This document shows, piece by piece, positions 22,239 through 38,284 of a stretch of DNA of 64,000 nucleotides. Location of the stretch: the NCBI RefSeq assembly GCF_014529535.1, contig NW_023503423.1, forward strand, positions 6,310,473 to 6,374,472. Reading direction: 5' to 3'. How positions within the stretch are numbered: position 1 is the stretch's first letter; the number at the start of each line of letters is the position of its first letter. The notes under the pieces are model-generated. The model saw only the letters and a program-made list of their open reading frames with translations, was not told the DNA's origin and did not search any database. Both the position numbers and the translations under genes were made by a program. Origin of the DNA: Bradysia coprophila (taxonomy: Eukaryota; Arthropoda; Insecta; Diptera; Sciaridae).

Positions 22239-25200
22239 TGTCTGTAATACAATTTATTGTAAATTCTTCAAAAGACTTGAAAATTCTTGAAACTCCGAAT
22301 TTTCTAGATTTTTTCATTAATTTATGAAATTCTGATACTTCTCGAAATTCATGATTTTTAATATTTCAAAAAAAATCGAAGTTGGAAACAGAGAGCCCAA
22401 ACAGTGTTATGTCCGATTGAACATAAAAATGGATTCCGGTATCATCGTCATCAGTTCAGAACTATTTTTGGAAAAACATTTTCCCATATCTTTCCGAATT
22501 TTCCTACATTTTTCCACATTTTCCCAAAAAATATTTTTTTAGGAAAATCTAAGAAAATGTGGAAAATCCAAAAATAGGTCCGGTCGTTAATCATCAAAAC
22601 TTTATTTTATTTTTTAATCATTTGAATTGGAAATTTCTTCCGAAAAGAAAATGTCACACAATAGAAGCGTTAGCACCGACAAGTTACCTAACTGGTGGCC
22701 ATATACATTATATTCCAAATGTATCATGTCTCGCTTCTTGAAGGCATAATATTAGTACTCAACGAAAATAAATTGCAAAGATCTTACTTATAATTTCATA
22801 TGTACGACTGAGTAGTGCTGATGATGCTTGCTTGTATTCGAGGCACATATTGTGTGCAGTTTTATTGTTGTTGATTAGGAAATCAGGGTGCCACTTAAGT
22901 CTTTTTGTTAAGTTGTTACCATCTTTTTTTGTATACGTGTAGTACAGTGATATGCGGTTGATTTGTTTGTGAAGCAAAAAGTAGATACTAGGCCGAAGTT
23001 GAACATGACGACACCAACCAAACTGTTGTTTTTTTTATTTACTTGCTTTTTTGGTTAACATTTAAATTCTTCTCTACTTAATGCATAGCCAACAACACTG
23101 GCAAATTAACAAAATTCTAAATTAATTTTCACTGAGCGCTTCTTTTTCCCCCGAACAATATCAAAGAAACTCGATTTTAATCTTGATCTCGATCTTGTTA
23201 TCATTCACATCCGGTGTATATCGTGCAGAATATTCCATTAAATTATATCTTTTTCGTCTGTTTCTGATGTGGTAAAGTAAAGTGATGTATAGCGATAATC
23301 CAAGACAGAATTCATTTCAATGTGGTCCAATTTAAATGGGCACTAAACAACAACAGCAACAACAACAACAAATAAAAAGACGGTACGAACACGCATTTCA
23401 TTCACAAATTGAACCTAATTAACCTTTCACCAACAATTGATATCCTTTAATTTCGTTATTATTACAATTCGAATACGCGCATCGCCTGAATGCATGCAAA
23501 CAATTAGACAATTGATCAACAATTCATTCAATAAACCGATTTCGGAAGCTAGTCGTCGAAAGAATGTTCAGAAAATGAAAACGAGAGAAAAAAAAATTAA
23601 AATTTTTTTAAAAATACCATTAGCACTATTGAGACCCCAATGGTCTTCTGCCATGTTGATAACGATGTAGTCGCTCACAAACTGAATAAAATGATTGTCG
23701 TTTAGCAAATTTTTTGTTAAATAGATATATTCTGAGTGTGGACTCACTTAATCATATAATACGTGAGTATCAACGTCCCCACTTGAGATGAATGGTTGTA
23801 AAGCCGTTGTTTGTTTGTTGTGTTTTTTTTTTTCATTCTCCAAAATGAGAGATTTATATGCTGTCCGCATAGGTACTCTACTCTCTGGAATAGAACTGTT
23901 CTGATATATACCTTTCGAGTAGATAGATTGAGACGGGCTGTTTTGTTTAGTGGGAACTATCAACTGTGACGACAAAAATAAGCGATGACCTCTGGCTGAC
24001 GAATTCTGTAATAGCAATGAAGATAGGATTTCGAAGTTTAAAAATATTGAGATTCGTAAAGTAACAGAGGCAACAATATTGCTCACGTGGAATAGAATTA
24101 CAGGCTGTGAAAGATTAATTTTCCGCGGGCATGGGGACGGACATTTTCTAAATAGTTTTCCGGATATTTGAGATAAAATTTAGCTTTTTACTTTTTGCAG
24201 GATTTAGATTTATTGTCAATGGCAATCTAAGATTTAAGAAATTGATGGGCACGGCGCTGGTTGGAAAATTTTCTAGCTTTATTTTTGAACTTTTGAAAAG
24301 ACAAAATCGACTCTTCTTATTGCACTTATAGCACAGCCTATTTTAGGGGAAATATATTCGCTGATTTTTTCACAAATCAATTACATTCGGTTGTTATTTA
24401 ATAGGAACCAGAATTCCGGTATTTTCGTGAATTTTTAAGAGTTTTTGAAATTTCCTGGCCGCTCAGACTAAGTCTACCATATTTTCGGCTATTTCCTTGT
24501 CTGATTTTCAATTTTGTAAGAAAGCTCTTTTATGAAAGGGGAAATCAAATTTATCGACTTGAATGAAAATTTTCTAACACTTGAAACGGGTCAAATTCAG
24601 GCTACGCACTTCCAAGCATGATTGGTACTCTAAATAGAATACTGAAAATTGTCAGCATACCATACCAAACAAAGCTGGGCACGTTTTCAAACTTGAATCT
24701 CTGAATAAGTCAACTTCAATTCAACCTAAAGTTGACTCAGCTACTATTTTTCCTAATCGTTTTCGAATTTTCCTAAATTTCTTTCAATTTTCCCAATTTT
24801 TCCCATTTTTTTAAAGGAAATAATGGGAAAATGTTGTCCCAAAAATAGTCCCTGAGTTGACCCGATTAGATACATTCATTACATTCACCAGTATATGCAA
24901 CGGAAACCTAGTTATGGCTAAAAATTAATTAAATTAAATTAATTTTGCATGACCTGAATGTTCCGGTTCCAAGCCATATTTTTCTTCAAGTACTCATACT
25001 CTTTAAAAACAATTTTTTTTATGTAGTTATTGACTCCTCGTAAAACCGCACATCTGAACTAACAAACCAAAGCGGTTGATCACAACAAAGAAAGAGAAAA
25101 ACTGTCACTATAAAAAAGAATTCAATTAAAATTTCGTTTCAATTGAAAAACGCATTCTTCAAATGCATTTTTGTAATTGAGCTTAATGCTTGATCAGAAC

Positions 25201-25854
25201 TGAATATATATAAAATGATAACCGCGAGACCAATATGTCATAATGTCACATAACATAATTTTCGTATAAGTATATATCAGAACAGAGTAGTGTCAACTTC
25301 TTATATTAAACGATAAAATTATGACTTTCATTGATTGCCTGACTTAATTCGATATTTATGATTATTATTACAACTTAATATCACTTAAGGTTTAATTCAC
25401 ACTTCAGTCGTACCCAGATTCTTCTCGGTTGTATACAACTTACAACATTATAACATGCATGAATCAGTGTCGTAAAAGTATATAGTCAACAAAATTGGTG
25501 GATGTTTTAGGTGTCTTCCGTTATTTGTGCAAAACGTTGAGCAACTATTAACTTTGACTAGGTATAGATAAAGATGTATCAGTCGTAGACGGTCGACAAG
25601 ACAGTTATTTGGTGCTGCTTCATCGATAACACCCAAATCTAGAGATAGATAAATTCAATTTAATTTATTACATAAAGAACAAGAAGGAAATGAATCCTTA
25701 TACAAATATCCTTACGACAAATGTCTCAAATATTTCAATGACACTCACAATTTAATACAGTTCACGGTGAGGTTGAACACAACTTAAATAGAGTCGTGAT
25801 ACCACCTCTGATTTTTCTTCATGTTCTTATTGAGGGACTCGAGTACTATAAGTA
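22239..25854. other. Gene-poor region with low-complexity repeats
   Basis: At about 22480-22570 and 24760-24850 lie tracts of repeated TTTTCCCA/TTTTCC words followed by inverted AGGAAAAT/GGGAAAATG. A related tract is at 51620-51705. A CAACAA tract lies near 23350. No gene is recognised, apart from the tentative first exon at 23618-23654. Confidence 0.4.
23618..23654 (-). CDS. Tentative first exon for exchanger gene 2
   Basis: On the minus strand an ATG in a good context (CAACATGG) opens a 37-nt frame, MAEDHWGLNSAN plus one base, ending at a GTATTT donor. It leaves the phase that the exon at 19253 needs, so the join would read into [10 protein letters not shown]. It would give a 12-residue N terminus with no first membrane segment, unlike paralogue 1, and the donor is weak. 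This is a guess from phase and start context only; a different upstream exon with a hydrophobic segment is at least as likely. Confidence 0.18.
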
Positions 25855-26125
25855 ACCACATTCAGTTCACGAATCCATACAGCCGTTTCGGAGAACCAGC
25901 ACTCATGGCTGTGCGGGACCGACGAGTCAATTTGAATACAGATTGTTATCGTAACGGATAGAGGGACTGATTCTAAGCTAATTCGTGTTAAAATGGCTTC
26001 CCTCGACAACCTGACCACGTAGCCAGGTAAAGTCGCAATTTCGACATTTTTAAATCATGATTCTGTCCAAGATGAAGATAGTTTGAAACTCTTTGAATAT
26101 TGGTAGAGGATTCCATATTCTATTT
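25855..26125. repeat. Long inverted repeat, left arm
   Basis: About 270 bp that is inverted at 26935-27378. Shared blocks include CGAATCCATACAGCCGTTTC, TCATGGCTGTGCGGGAC, AATTCGTGTTAAAATGGCTT and CAATATTCAAAGAGTTTC (the last on the reverse strand). With the 810-bp centre this is a 1.5 kb foldback-like structure. The arms differ at scattered sites and the right arm carries a later insertion. Confidence 0.75.
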
Positions 26126-26934
26126 ACCGCTGAGAGTTAAAGCTGACTTCGCTAGCCGTTAGAGGAAATTTACCACAAAAATATGTGTAAAGGAACTTTA
26201 ACCGACTCCAGATACACGTAATTAATGTAAGAATTGCTTCAAATAACTTAAACCACTTAATTATGAAGAATGGATAACAATTCCACTCATCCTAAAGTAA
26301 CGGGCGCTTGAAGATAGATAATAGGTGAAAATTTTTTTGAATTGGACACACCATTTTCGTTTCCCGACGTTTATGGTGCTATCGATAGGGAATTTCAAGG
26401 TGATCATTTCGTAGAAGAAGTTTTTTTTTAGAACGACCTCTCCGCCCCGGGGCGACTCTAAGAAAATTTGAAAATTTCTAAATCATGACCTTTTCAAGAA
26501 ACTGTACCCCAGAATTGAACGACTCGGTCGGTTTTGATTTACTGGTAGTTTGTAGAGAATTGACGGACGTTTCTAATAAAAATATCGTCGGGTCGAAAGG
26601 CTGTACCTGTGAGTCAGGATGAGGCATCAAAGTCCAAATTTAATGTTTTGTCAATGAGCACCCTAACCGATTTTTCATTTTATTGGCTTAAAATGGAGGC
26701 TTAAAATGGTAGCAAACAAAATGTAGTAACAGATTTTTGTTGCAAGGCTGGTATGGCAAAAGTGTGGTATCGTTGTAAAGCTTAGACTGCATCCTGTTCA
26801 GACATTATTTTTTTGTTGCAGACAGGGTCAACCTGTGCATTACAGATGAGTCCAAGTTTTGCCGAGGATGGTGAAAATAAAATTTTTCAAATATTGTCAA
26901 ATCAAACAAATTCTGTAAAATTCATTCTCGGTGG
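26126..26934. other. Centre of the long inverted repeat
   Basis: About 810 bp between the arms. No ORF with recognisable similarity on either strand, so if this is a transposon it is non-autonomous. Confidence 0.4.
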
Positions 26935-27378
26935 TTAATAGAGTATGGAATCCTCTACCAATATTCAAAGAGTTTCAAACTCTCTCAGGGGCGCCGACTT
27001 CTTAGGACAAGCGAGGCTCGGGCACCACTACTCGAATGATGAGCACCACTACATCTTTCCAGTTTTGCTTGAAAGAGCACCACTACTCCCAGATTCGCTT
27101 GTTGTACCACTACTCCCAAACACAAGTCGGCGTCCCTGAACTCTCTTATCTTGGACATATATCACGCTTTAAAAATGTCGAAATTTCGACTTAACTACGT
27201 GGTCAGGTTGTCGAGGGAAGCCATTTTAACACGAATTAGCTTAGAAGTGGTCCCTTATGATAGAGGCTCTATCCGTTGCGATAACAATCTGTATTCAAAT
27301 TGACTCGTCAGTCCCGCACAGCCATGAGTGCCGGTTCTCCGAAACGGCTGGATGGATTCGCGAACTGAAAGTCTATGA
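26935..27378. repeat. Long inverted repeat, right arm (interrupted)
   Basis: Reverse complement of 25855-26125, interrupted at 26986-27138 by a small hAT-like element. After removing the insert and one TSD copy, the arm aligns with the left arm along its length. Confidence 0.75.
26986..27138. mobile_element. 153-bp hAT-like MITE with 8-bp TSD
   Basis: The element starts CAGGGGCGCCGACTT and ends AAGTCGGCGTCCCTG, so the TIRs match at 14 of 15 positions. AACTCTCT directly precedes (26978-26985) and follows (27139-27146) it as an exact 8-bp target duplication. CAGGG-type ends plus an 8-bp TSD are the hAT signature. The paralogous left arm at about 26080 shows the uninterrupted sequence (AACTATCT), an empty-site comparison inside the window. 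Confidence 0.9.
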
Positions 27379-27857
27379 AAGTTGTTTTCCTAACAATATT
27401 CCCTGTAATAATTCGAACCACAGAATATGGTGATGTTGGCCTATGAATGGTCACATTTGCAACAAAAAGTTTCTCTCAACACGGTTATTTTTGATCGGTA
27501 ACTCTGATGCAATGACTTTTAAATTTCCACTTTCAATTGTGCCACCATATTCTACAGCCAAATGTGGAACGATCTAGGACGCATAATCTAGTACGTAACC
27601 TGTTAACTGTCACTGTCCACGTCAAAATACAATGAGTAAATGGACATTTTTTTCCCTTTTCAATCTTGTTGTGTATTTTTCCAATACGAATTTATTCTTT
27701 TTGTTGAAATCAACTTTCTAATTACATCAATCTAATGTTTTAATCCACTCTGGCTTGTTTATCGTGTACGCTTTGTTCTTCTTGACGGTCAAAAAAGATA
27801 CCTCGAACACTGGATAACAGAGGGATCGCTTCAGCTATAAAAGGATTTGAGTAGAAA
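27379..27857. other. Upstream region of the zinc-finger gene
   Basis: No exon. It should contain the promoter and 5' UTR of the gene starting at 27858; no TATA box is evident. Confidence 0.35.
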
Positions 27858-32617
<4,760 letters not shown>

Positions 32618-33785
32618 ACGACAGCCATTTGTGATGACATTCCATTCATTTAAGTCCATGTAGGAGAAATGGTACACTCCAAGGTTCCTTAAGAAGAAAT
32701 ACTCAAAACTTACTTCGACTGATTTCGACGAATATTCAACAGATTGTAAAGTGCGTGCATGTAAAAACTGTGACAAATTAATAAGCGCCTGTGTAGCAAC
32801 AAGAAATTGTGTTTTGTCATTACTCTATACTTCAACTAGACAATATACGCCACTGTCTTTATTGTAATAGATTAACGCACTTCAAGCATGAGTGGTACTC
32901 TAAATAGCACAGCTATAAAACACTGTAAAAAATCATACAAAATAGTACTCTCTTTGGCTTCGGACCCAAATTTCCGTAAGTTGCAAAAAAAACCAGACCG
33001 TTCCTGACAATAACAAAGTTCGTCGAAAGGCCACAAATCTAGGATTTCTATTTTTAATTAAGAGACAAGCAAGTGTTTGCAAACTAGGCTCGCACGGAAT
33101 CACTTAGGCCAAAAACACACAAGCAATTTTGCTTCGATGGGATTGACAATTAATGTTGCGTTTTCTATTGTTTAGAATGTGGTGAATATCTGTTTACTAG
33201 TTTTCTGTGGAACTTGCTCGTGTGTTTCCTCAAAATTGAATCAAGCTATTTTTCCAATTTTATTTCTTTTCTGTCAAGTATTTCAGCCAAAAACGGTGGG
33301 AAGATGAACACAATTTACGCTGTTCCGAAGCGAAACGATGAGAAAGAATTATGACCTATTTCCATTGTGATTGGGACTGAATTAAACGCGTTAAGACCTT
33401 CGTATTTACTGTCAATACAATTAATTTTCTATCTAGATGCTCAATCTATCCCAGTGTATATCATAGAGTGTGCAACATTTCCCAGTACGACCGGAAATAC
33501 ATGAACCTTTCCTTTGCTTTGCTATACAAATCTACAAGAACATTTCGTTTACAAATCGGATTACAATGGTAGACGCAGAATGATAATCAATGCAAAATTG
33601 ATCATTTCCTTTCGGCTTAACTCTTCTGCTTTCTTCTACTCGATTGAGATGCCAGTATAAAAGTTTGAAACTCAACCGCATTCGATATTTGTAAGGTTAC
33701 GCTTTGGCAACTGACCATTAGGGTGCTTCGCAATTTATGTGGTTTACGCCACGTGAAGTTGAGTGTAGTTCACAGCTTACCAGCA
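32618..33785. other. 3' of the zinc-finger gene, intergenic
   Basis: No gene. GGCCAAAAACACACAAGCAA at about 33111-33220 starts a dispersed repeat that recurs at 43470-43700, where it is interrupted by a MITE. Confidence 0.45.
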
Positions 33786-34121
33786 ATCAGTCAAAACACC
33801 CTTAAAGGGTAAATGTGACGCAAGTCCTTTATCTTACTTACAAAATAACTGATATCGCTGAGGGTGACGCATTGTGCGTCGTACGCAAAAGTTTTATCAA
33901 CAAAAAATTGACTCAAAAAATTTGTGAAAGTAAATTTTACAACAAGAAATTTGCGTCACAAATGGCAGATGTTGAGGAACGTATTGTTGGGAAAATGGTT
34001 GAAAAATGTACTGAAAGAATTTAAACGAAAGAAAACCGAATCCCATCTGCCACTTGTGACGCAAATTTCTTGTTGCAAACTTGCGTCACATTTACCCTTT
34101 AAGGGTTTTTTGACTGATATC
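33786..34121. mobile_element. TIR element, GTGACGCAA family, complete copy
   Basis: The ends are ATCAGTCAAAACACCCTTAA on the left and TTAAGGGTTTTTTGACTGAT on the right. Both continue into AAATGTGACGCAAG or its complement, giving TIRs of about 37 bp. The internal pair GACGCAAATTTCTTGTTG and its inverse also mirror each other. About 336 bp, with no transposase. Truncated relatives lie at 820-1020 and 61515-61755. Confidence 0.75.
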
Positions 34122-34173
34122 ACCACTTTTGTAAGTATGTCATTTCGACAACATCAAAAAACCTTATGGACAT

Positions 34174-34655
34174 TAAAAAATTCTAGAGAAATCAGTCTGA
34201 ATCCCAAAATCTAGAAACCGATCTTGGTACACCTCACTTATATCGAAAATAACCCAAATCCATCGAAAAATCCGATGGAAGTTAGGAAGTGCTAGAGGAA
34301 TCATCTGTCATCCCAAAATTTAGGAAGCAACCTTGAAACACTTCACTAATGTCGAAAATAAACCAAATCCATCAAAAAATCCGATGGAAGTTAGAACGTG
34401 CCAGAGGAATCATCTGCCATCCCAAAATTCAGGAACCAACCTTGGAACACCTCACTCATGTCGAAAATAACCCAAATCCATCAAAAAAACCGATGGAAGT
34501 TAGGTAGTTCCAGAGGAATCATCTGTCATCCCAAAACTTAGGAACCAACCTTGGAACACCTCACTCATGTCGAAAATAACCCAGATCCATCAAAAAAATC
34601 AGATGGAAGTTAGGTAGTGCCAGAGGAATCACCTGTCATCCCAAAATTTAGGAAC
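34174..34655. repeat. 109-bp tandem repeat, about 4.4 units
   Basis: The word ATCCATCAAAAAATCCGATG (with small variants) recurs with the CATC at 34261, 34370, 34479 and 34588, exactly 109 bp apart. Each unit also holds ATGTCGAAAATAAC, AGAGGAATCATCTG and CATCCCAAAATT. Units differ at a few positions. There is no ORF through it. It begins about 50 bp after the TIR element at 33786-34121. Confidence 0.92.
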
Positions 34656-35440
34656 GTTTGACGAACTGACGAACTGTTTCAATTTATTCTGACTGAGACA
34701 TTGTAATCTTAAACTAATTTCCGCCAAAATTGTGCTCGTTCTTTTCAACGAACACGACAGCACCGATCTCCGCAAAATCAATCGACAATCACATTCTTTA
34801 CTGTAGCCAAGGCAGCTGCTTTGCAGTAGTTGATACAGAAGGAAAGGGTAACCAAATCCGTTTCGTGCGAGCATCGGTTCCAGAATCTTAAGGAAAAATC
34901 TTCCATTCTTCAATTAAATCATGGAAATATTTTCGGCAGATAGCAGCTCAGAAGACGAAGATTGTGCATCTGCAGGTCCAACGGACTCGACTTCGTCTCG
35001 ACGAAACATATACTTATGCAAAATAATTCTCTCGGCATACGAATTCACACGTATACTGTAATTTCGTGGTCTCTCTCCTTATGATGAAAATAACTATTAC
35101 GTCACCGCGGTTGTGTGTGATTTCAAAAATTCGGTTTTGATGATGCCTGTGTATAGCAGGAAAATTTCTCGATTCAGATACAGATACAGATTTGTTTCGT
35201 AAGAAGAAAAAATGATTTCAGCGTTCTAATTGACATTGAAATTGGGCTGCGTTAGCAGGTGGTGGTTCTTTCACCAAAGCTAATATTTTTAAGACTTATA
35301 ATCGCTAAAGAGTAAGAATATTTCTAACCCATTTTCGAAGTGTCTATACGTATGCATTCATTGCGATGTTTCAGGCGCATCCATGGTATACCCATATTTC
35401 TTTTTATAATTAAAAAAAAATTTAGGATTTTTGGACAAGG
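34656..35440. other. Intergenic with one small acidic ORF
   Basis: At 34921-35061 (+) a 46-codon frame starts MEIFSADSSSEDED. The serine/acidic start resembles N termini of several unrelated proteins, and no continuation was found. Nothing else is recognisable. Confidence 0.3.
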
Positions 35441-35518
35441 CAATACAACTCTCTCATAAACCATAAAGTGTGAATTTGACACAAAGAGCTGAGAGTTTGC
35501 TTGCTATAGAGAGTATTG
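35441..35518. mobile_element. 78-bp MITE, CAATAC...GTATTG type
   Basis: Ends CAATAC and GTATTG, with inner ACTCTCTC and GAGAG. GACAAGG (or GGACAAGG) is directly repeated on both sides, giving a 7-8-bp target duplication. It contains AGCTGAGAGTTTGCTTGCTA, shared inverted with the longer relative at 43507-43674. Confidence 0.75.
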
Positions 35519-36983
35519 GACAAGGGCATTCATTCAAATGATCAAACACGTTGTTTAGAGCGGTTCGAAAATATGGACATATGTCTGTCTCGTTTCAGCC
35601 GAATATTTTCTTACATTCATTGCTTAGTCACGTGAAGCACAGTTCGTTCGGGCTTCAAAATTTATTATTTTTATTAGTAAGATTACCACCCTAAACATCA
35701 AAAACGTGAATCATAAAAATAGACGACTGTCGAAGTTCGTGGAAGATCGAAAAGGTCACAAATATATTCAAAAAGAGTGAAATTTAATTTGAGCGAGCAG
35801 ATCGATAAAGAGCTTAAAATTAAACAGACTTGCAAAAATCCCAAATGGGCCTGTAACTGTCTTGTTGTGAAAGTTTTGGTTGAGGCTCGCCTTCGGCTCG
35901 GGAATCAACTTTCTCACACTAAACAACAAAAAATGTCCCAGCAAGACAGTACTATTAGAATTATTGCGTTTCTATTAGTGATGTTTTATTGCTAAGCAGG
36001 ATTGTAAGAGATTTTAACTTGTTCATATTACTATATCTGTAGATGTCGACCTTTGGTACAAATATGAATATCGATTAATTTTGTTTGCTAATGCTAAGCG
36101 TAGTGTTGCACTTTGTTATTTATAGAGCAAGTCATCAAGTGTCATAATTAAGTAATTTTATCGCACTCAATGTTAGATAATCATCAATCTCTGACAAAGC
36201 AAAGGCACATCCTGTGATATAAAATGTCATCAATCAAACAAGCTCTAGATAAAACGGCTTTTTGCAATTCGATTTGTGTGCTAAATGCAACACAATGAAT
36301 CATTTCGATTGATGACGTGGTATTAAACGATTGCAATAAATAATAAAAGAGCTGGCACACAAAAAAAAATTTCAGAATTTTTCTTGTAATTTAGGACCTC
36401 CGCATGAAAAGTTGTAACCGTATCTGTGTAACGGTTGATATTAAGCACTTTCGCTAGTCATAAAATCCCACATCGAATTTCTCTAGCTTTTATGTCGCAT
36501 TGGTAACGGTCTAAAGTTAACTCAAGCTTCATAAATTGGGAAGTTGTGTTTGGCGGCTGCAATGATGTCACAAATGATGTATAAACTAATTGTCTTCAGT
36601 GAGTGTTGCATACTTCGAGGCGTGGAATGGAAAGGTACAATTGGGCTTGCCATACTTCACCATTTAGTCGATCCGGCCCGCTTACGATTTTTGCAATTGC
36701 AATTCATTTGCATCTTATTTGAATTTTGATAAGTTATATATTCTCATAATGATAACAGCGTTATCTAAACCGGTTGAAAAAACCAAGCATAACATTAATC
36801 GGTTTATTATTCGTTTACTCTAATTCCATCGATTAATGCACTGCGCTTTGTACTGACGTACTTTGTCTTGCAATTCCTTTCTCTCTGTGTAGCGTAATTA
36901 AAGTCTCTCTATCATAATATTGACACGAAATTCGCAGAACGAAATCAGTCATAATTTATCGTCCGGTCAACTTAGTTCGAAGA
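35519..36983. other. Intergenic, upstream of the pathogen-related gene
   Basis: AT-rich; no supported exon on either strand. Confidence 0.4.
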
Positions 36984-38100
36984 ATGGAATCGATAGTGAA
37001 CTACCCAGACTATACGAAAGATATGAACGCGGTTCTCAATCATATTGATTGTAAGTGGCTTAATGGAACCCCACCAGACTACAGTCTATCGAACAAACTA
37101 TATTTTGCAGGTAACATTTACATTTATATGCAAAATACTCTAACCTTTCGCAAACGGCAAGCTTAATCACCAGTTACAATGATTATTATCGATTCTGTTG
37201 CTTATCTTGTTCTAAGGGAGCGTTTATAAATGACGTCATCGCTTGGATGGAGGGGATGGGGTCTATGAAAACATACACTCCATGCAAAAAAAGTTAATTT
37301 TTATAGAAAATTACAGACTAGGGAAATGGGGAAGGGGCCTGAAGACGCGTAAAAATGTGAACGTTATTTATGAACGCTCCCTAAGTATATTTGCAAATCG
37401 ATTGATTAGCCTCATCAGTTTTGTCATAACGTTATAAAACAAAAGCCACACCTCAACGGTTATCTTTGTCTTCCCTGTCGCTAACAGCTGATATAGTCAC
37501 CGAAAGATGTAGATAATATTTCAAGAGTCCCAACATTCTTCTACAGAACGTTCGAAGGAGCATGTGAAGGGAACGCTACCAGACGTAGTCAACAATTTAA
37601 TTAAAAATTGGGAACGAGAATTATCGTACAAAACAGACCCATCCGAATGGGTGACCATAGTTCCAACATTTCGAATGAATGTCAATGGCGGCAACTGGCT
37701 AACCATATCGGATGTGGGTAAAATTGGCGCCTATAATGCATTCATTGGCGACACGGAATTATATTGCTGTAGTCGTGTGCCCGATCCACATGAGTCACAC
37801 AAAATATTCCGCACTGCATTAGGCAGCGGTTTCGGATGGGAATGCATTGAAACATTCTCCGATGCACCGACGATAGTTTTCAAATGGAGACACTGGGGAC
37901 ATGTGACCGGAGAGTATAAATGTCCGATGAGAAATGGTCGGGTGATCACTGCGTCACCGGTGGGGAATAAAGTCGAAATATTCGGATTGTCGAAAATGGT
38001 GGTGAATGAGAAATTTCAAATTATGGAAATTGAGCATTATTTCCGACCGGATCAGGTCATGGAGCAGATGATCAAAGGGCATGATGTACTAAAAATTTAA
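36984..38100 (+). CDS. Pathogen-related protein homologue (SnoaL/NTF2-like)
   Basis: Two exons, 36984-37110 and 37547-38100, joined in phase 1 (GCA G plus AA), 226 aa. Characteristic blocks are GTPPDYSLSNKLYFA near residues 28-42, a helical NLIKNWERELSYK, GAYNAFIGD, and IVFKWRHWGH followed by VEIFGLSKMVV. These agree in order and spacing with the 'pathogen-related protein' family known from barley and found in fungi and animals, which has a cone-shaped SnoaL/NTF2-like fold. There is no signal peptide, so it is probably cytosolic. The biochemical role is unknown; the family name reflects induction in infected plants, not a demonstrated defence function here. The intron contains a MITE at 37216-37381. 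It is convergent with COA7; the two stop codons are about 185 bp apart. AATAAA lies near 38132. Confidence 0.85.
37216..37381. mobile_element. 166-bp PIF/Harbinger-like MITE in intron
   Basis: TIRs GGGAGCGTTTATAAATGACG and (reverse of the right end) GGGAGCGTTCATAAATAACG, flanked by TAA on both sides. A 3-bp TAA duplication fits the TWA preference of PIF/Harbinger elements. A related element is at 57050-57214. The element makes up over a third of the intron. Confidence 0.8.
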
Positions 38101-38284
38101 TATTTTTTTTCAACTGAGGCACAGCTTCAACAATAAAAATCGACAAAATTGTAACAATTTCACAAATCTTTTAATTATGACAATCTCCCTGCTTCTCACG
38201 TTTCAACGTAAAGACGATGTCGAACTTTTGATTACAAAGAAACGTTGAAATTAAAATAAATTTGAATGTGAGTCCTAAACATGT

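Noticed and set aside
23340-23375. CAACAACAACAA tract as a possible coding polyglutamine or polyasparagine repeat
   Set aside because: Short simple repeat with stops in the surrounding frames.
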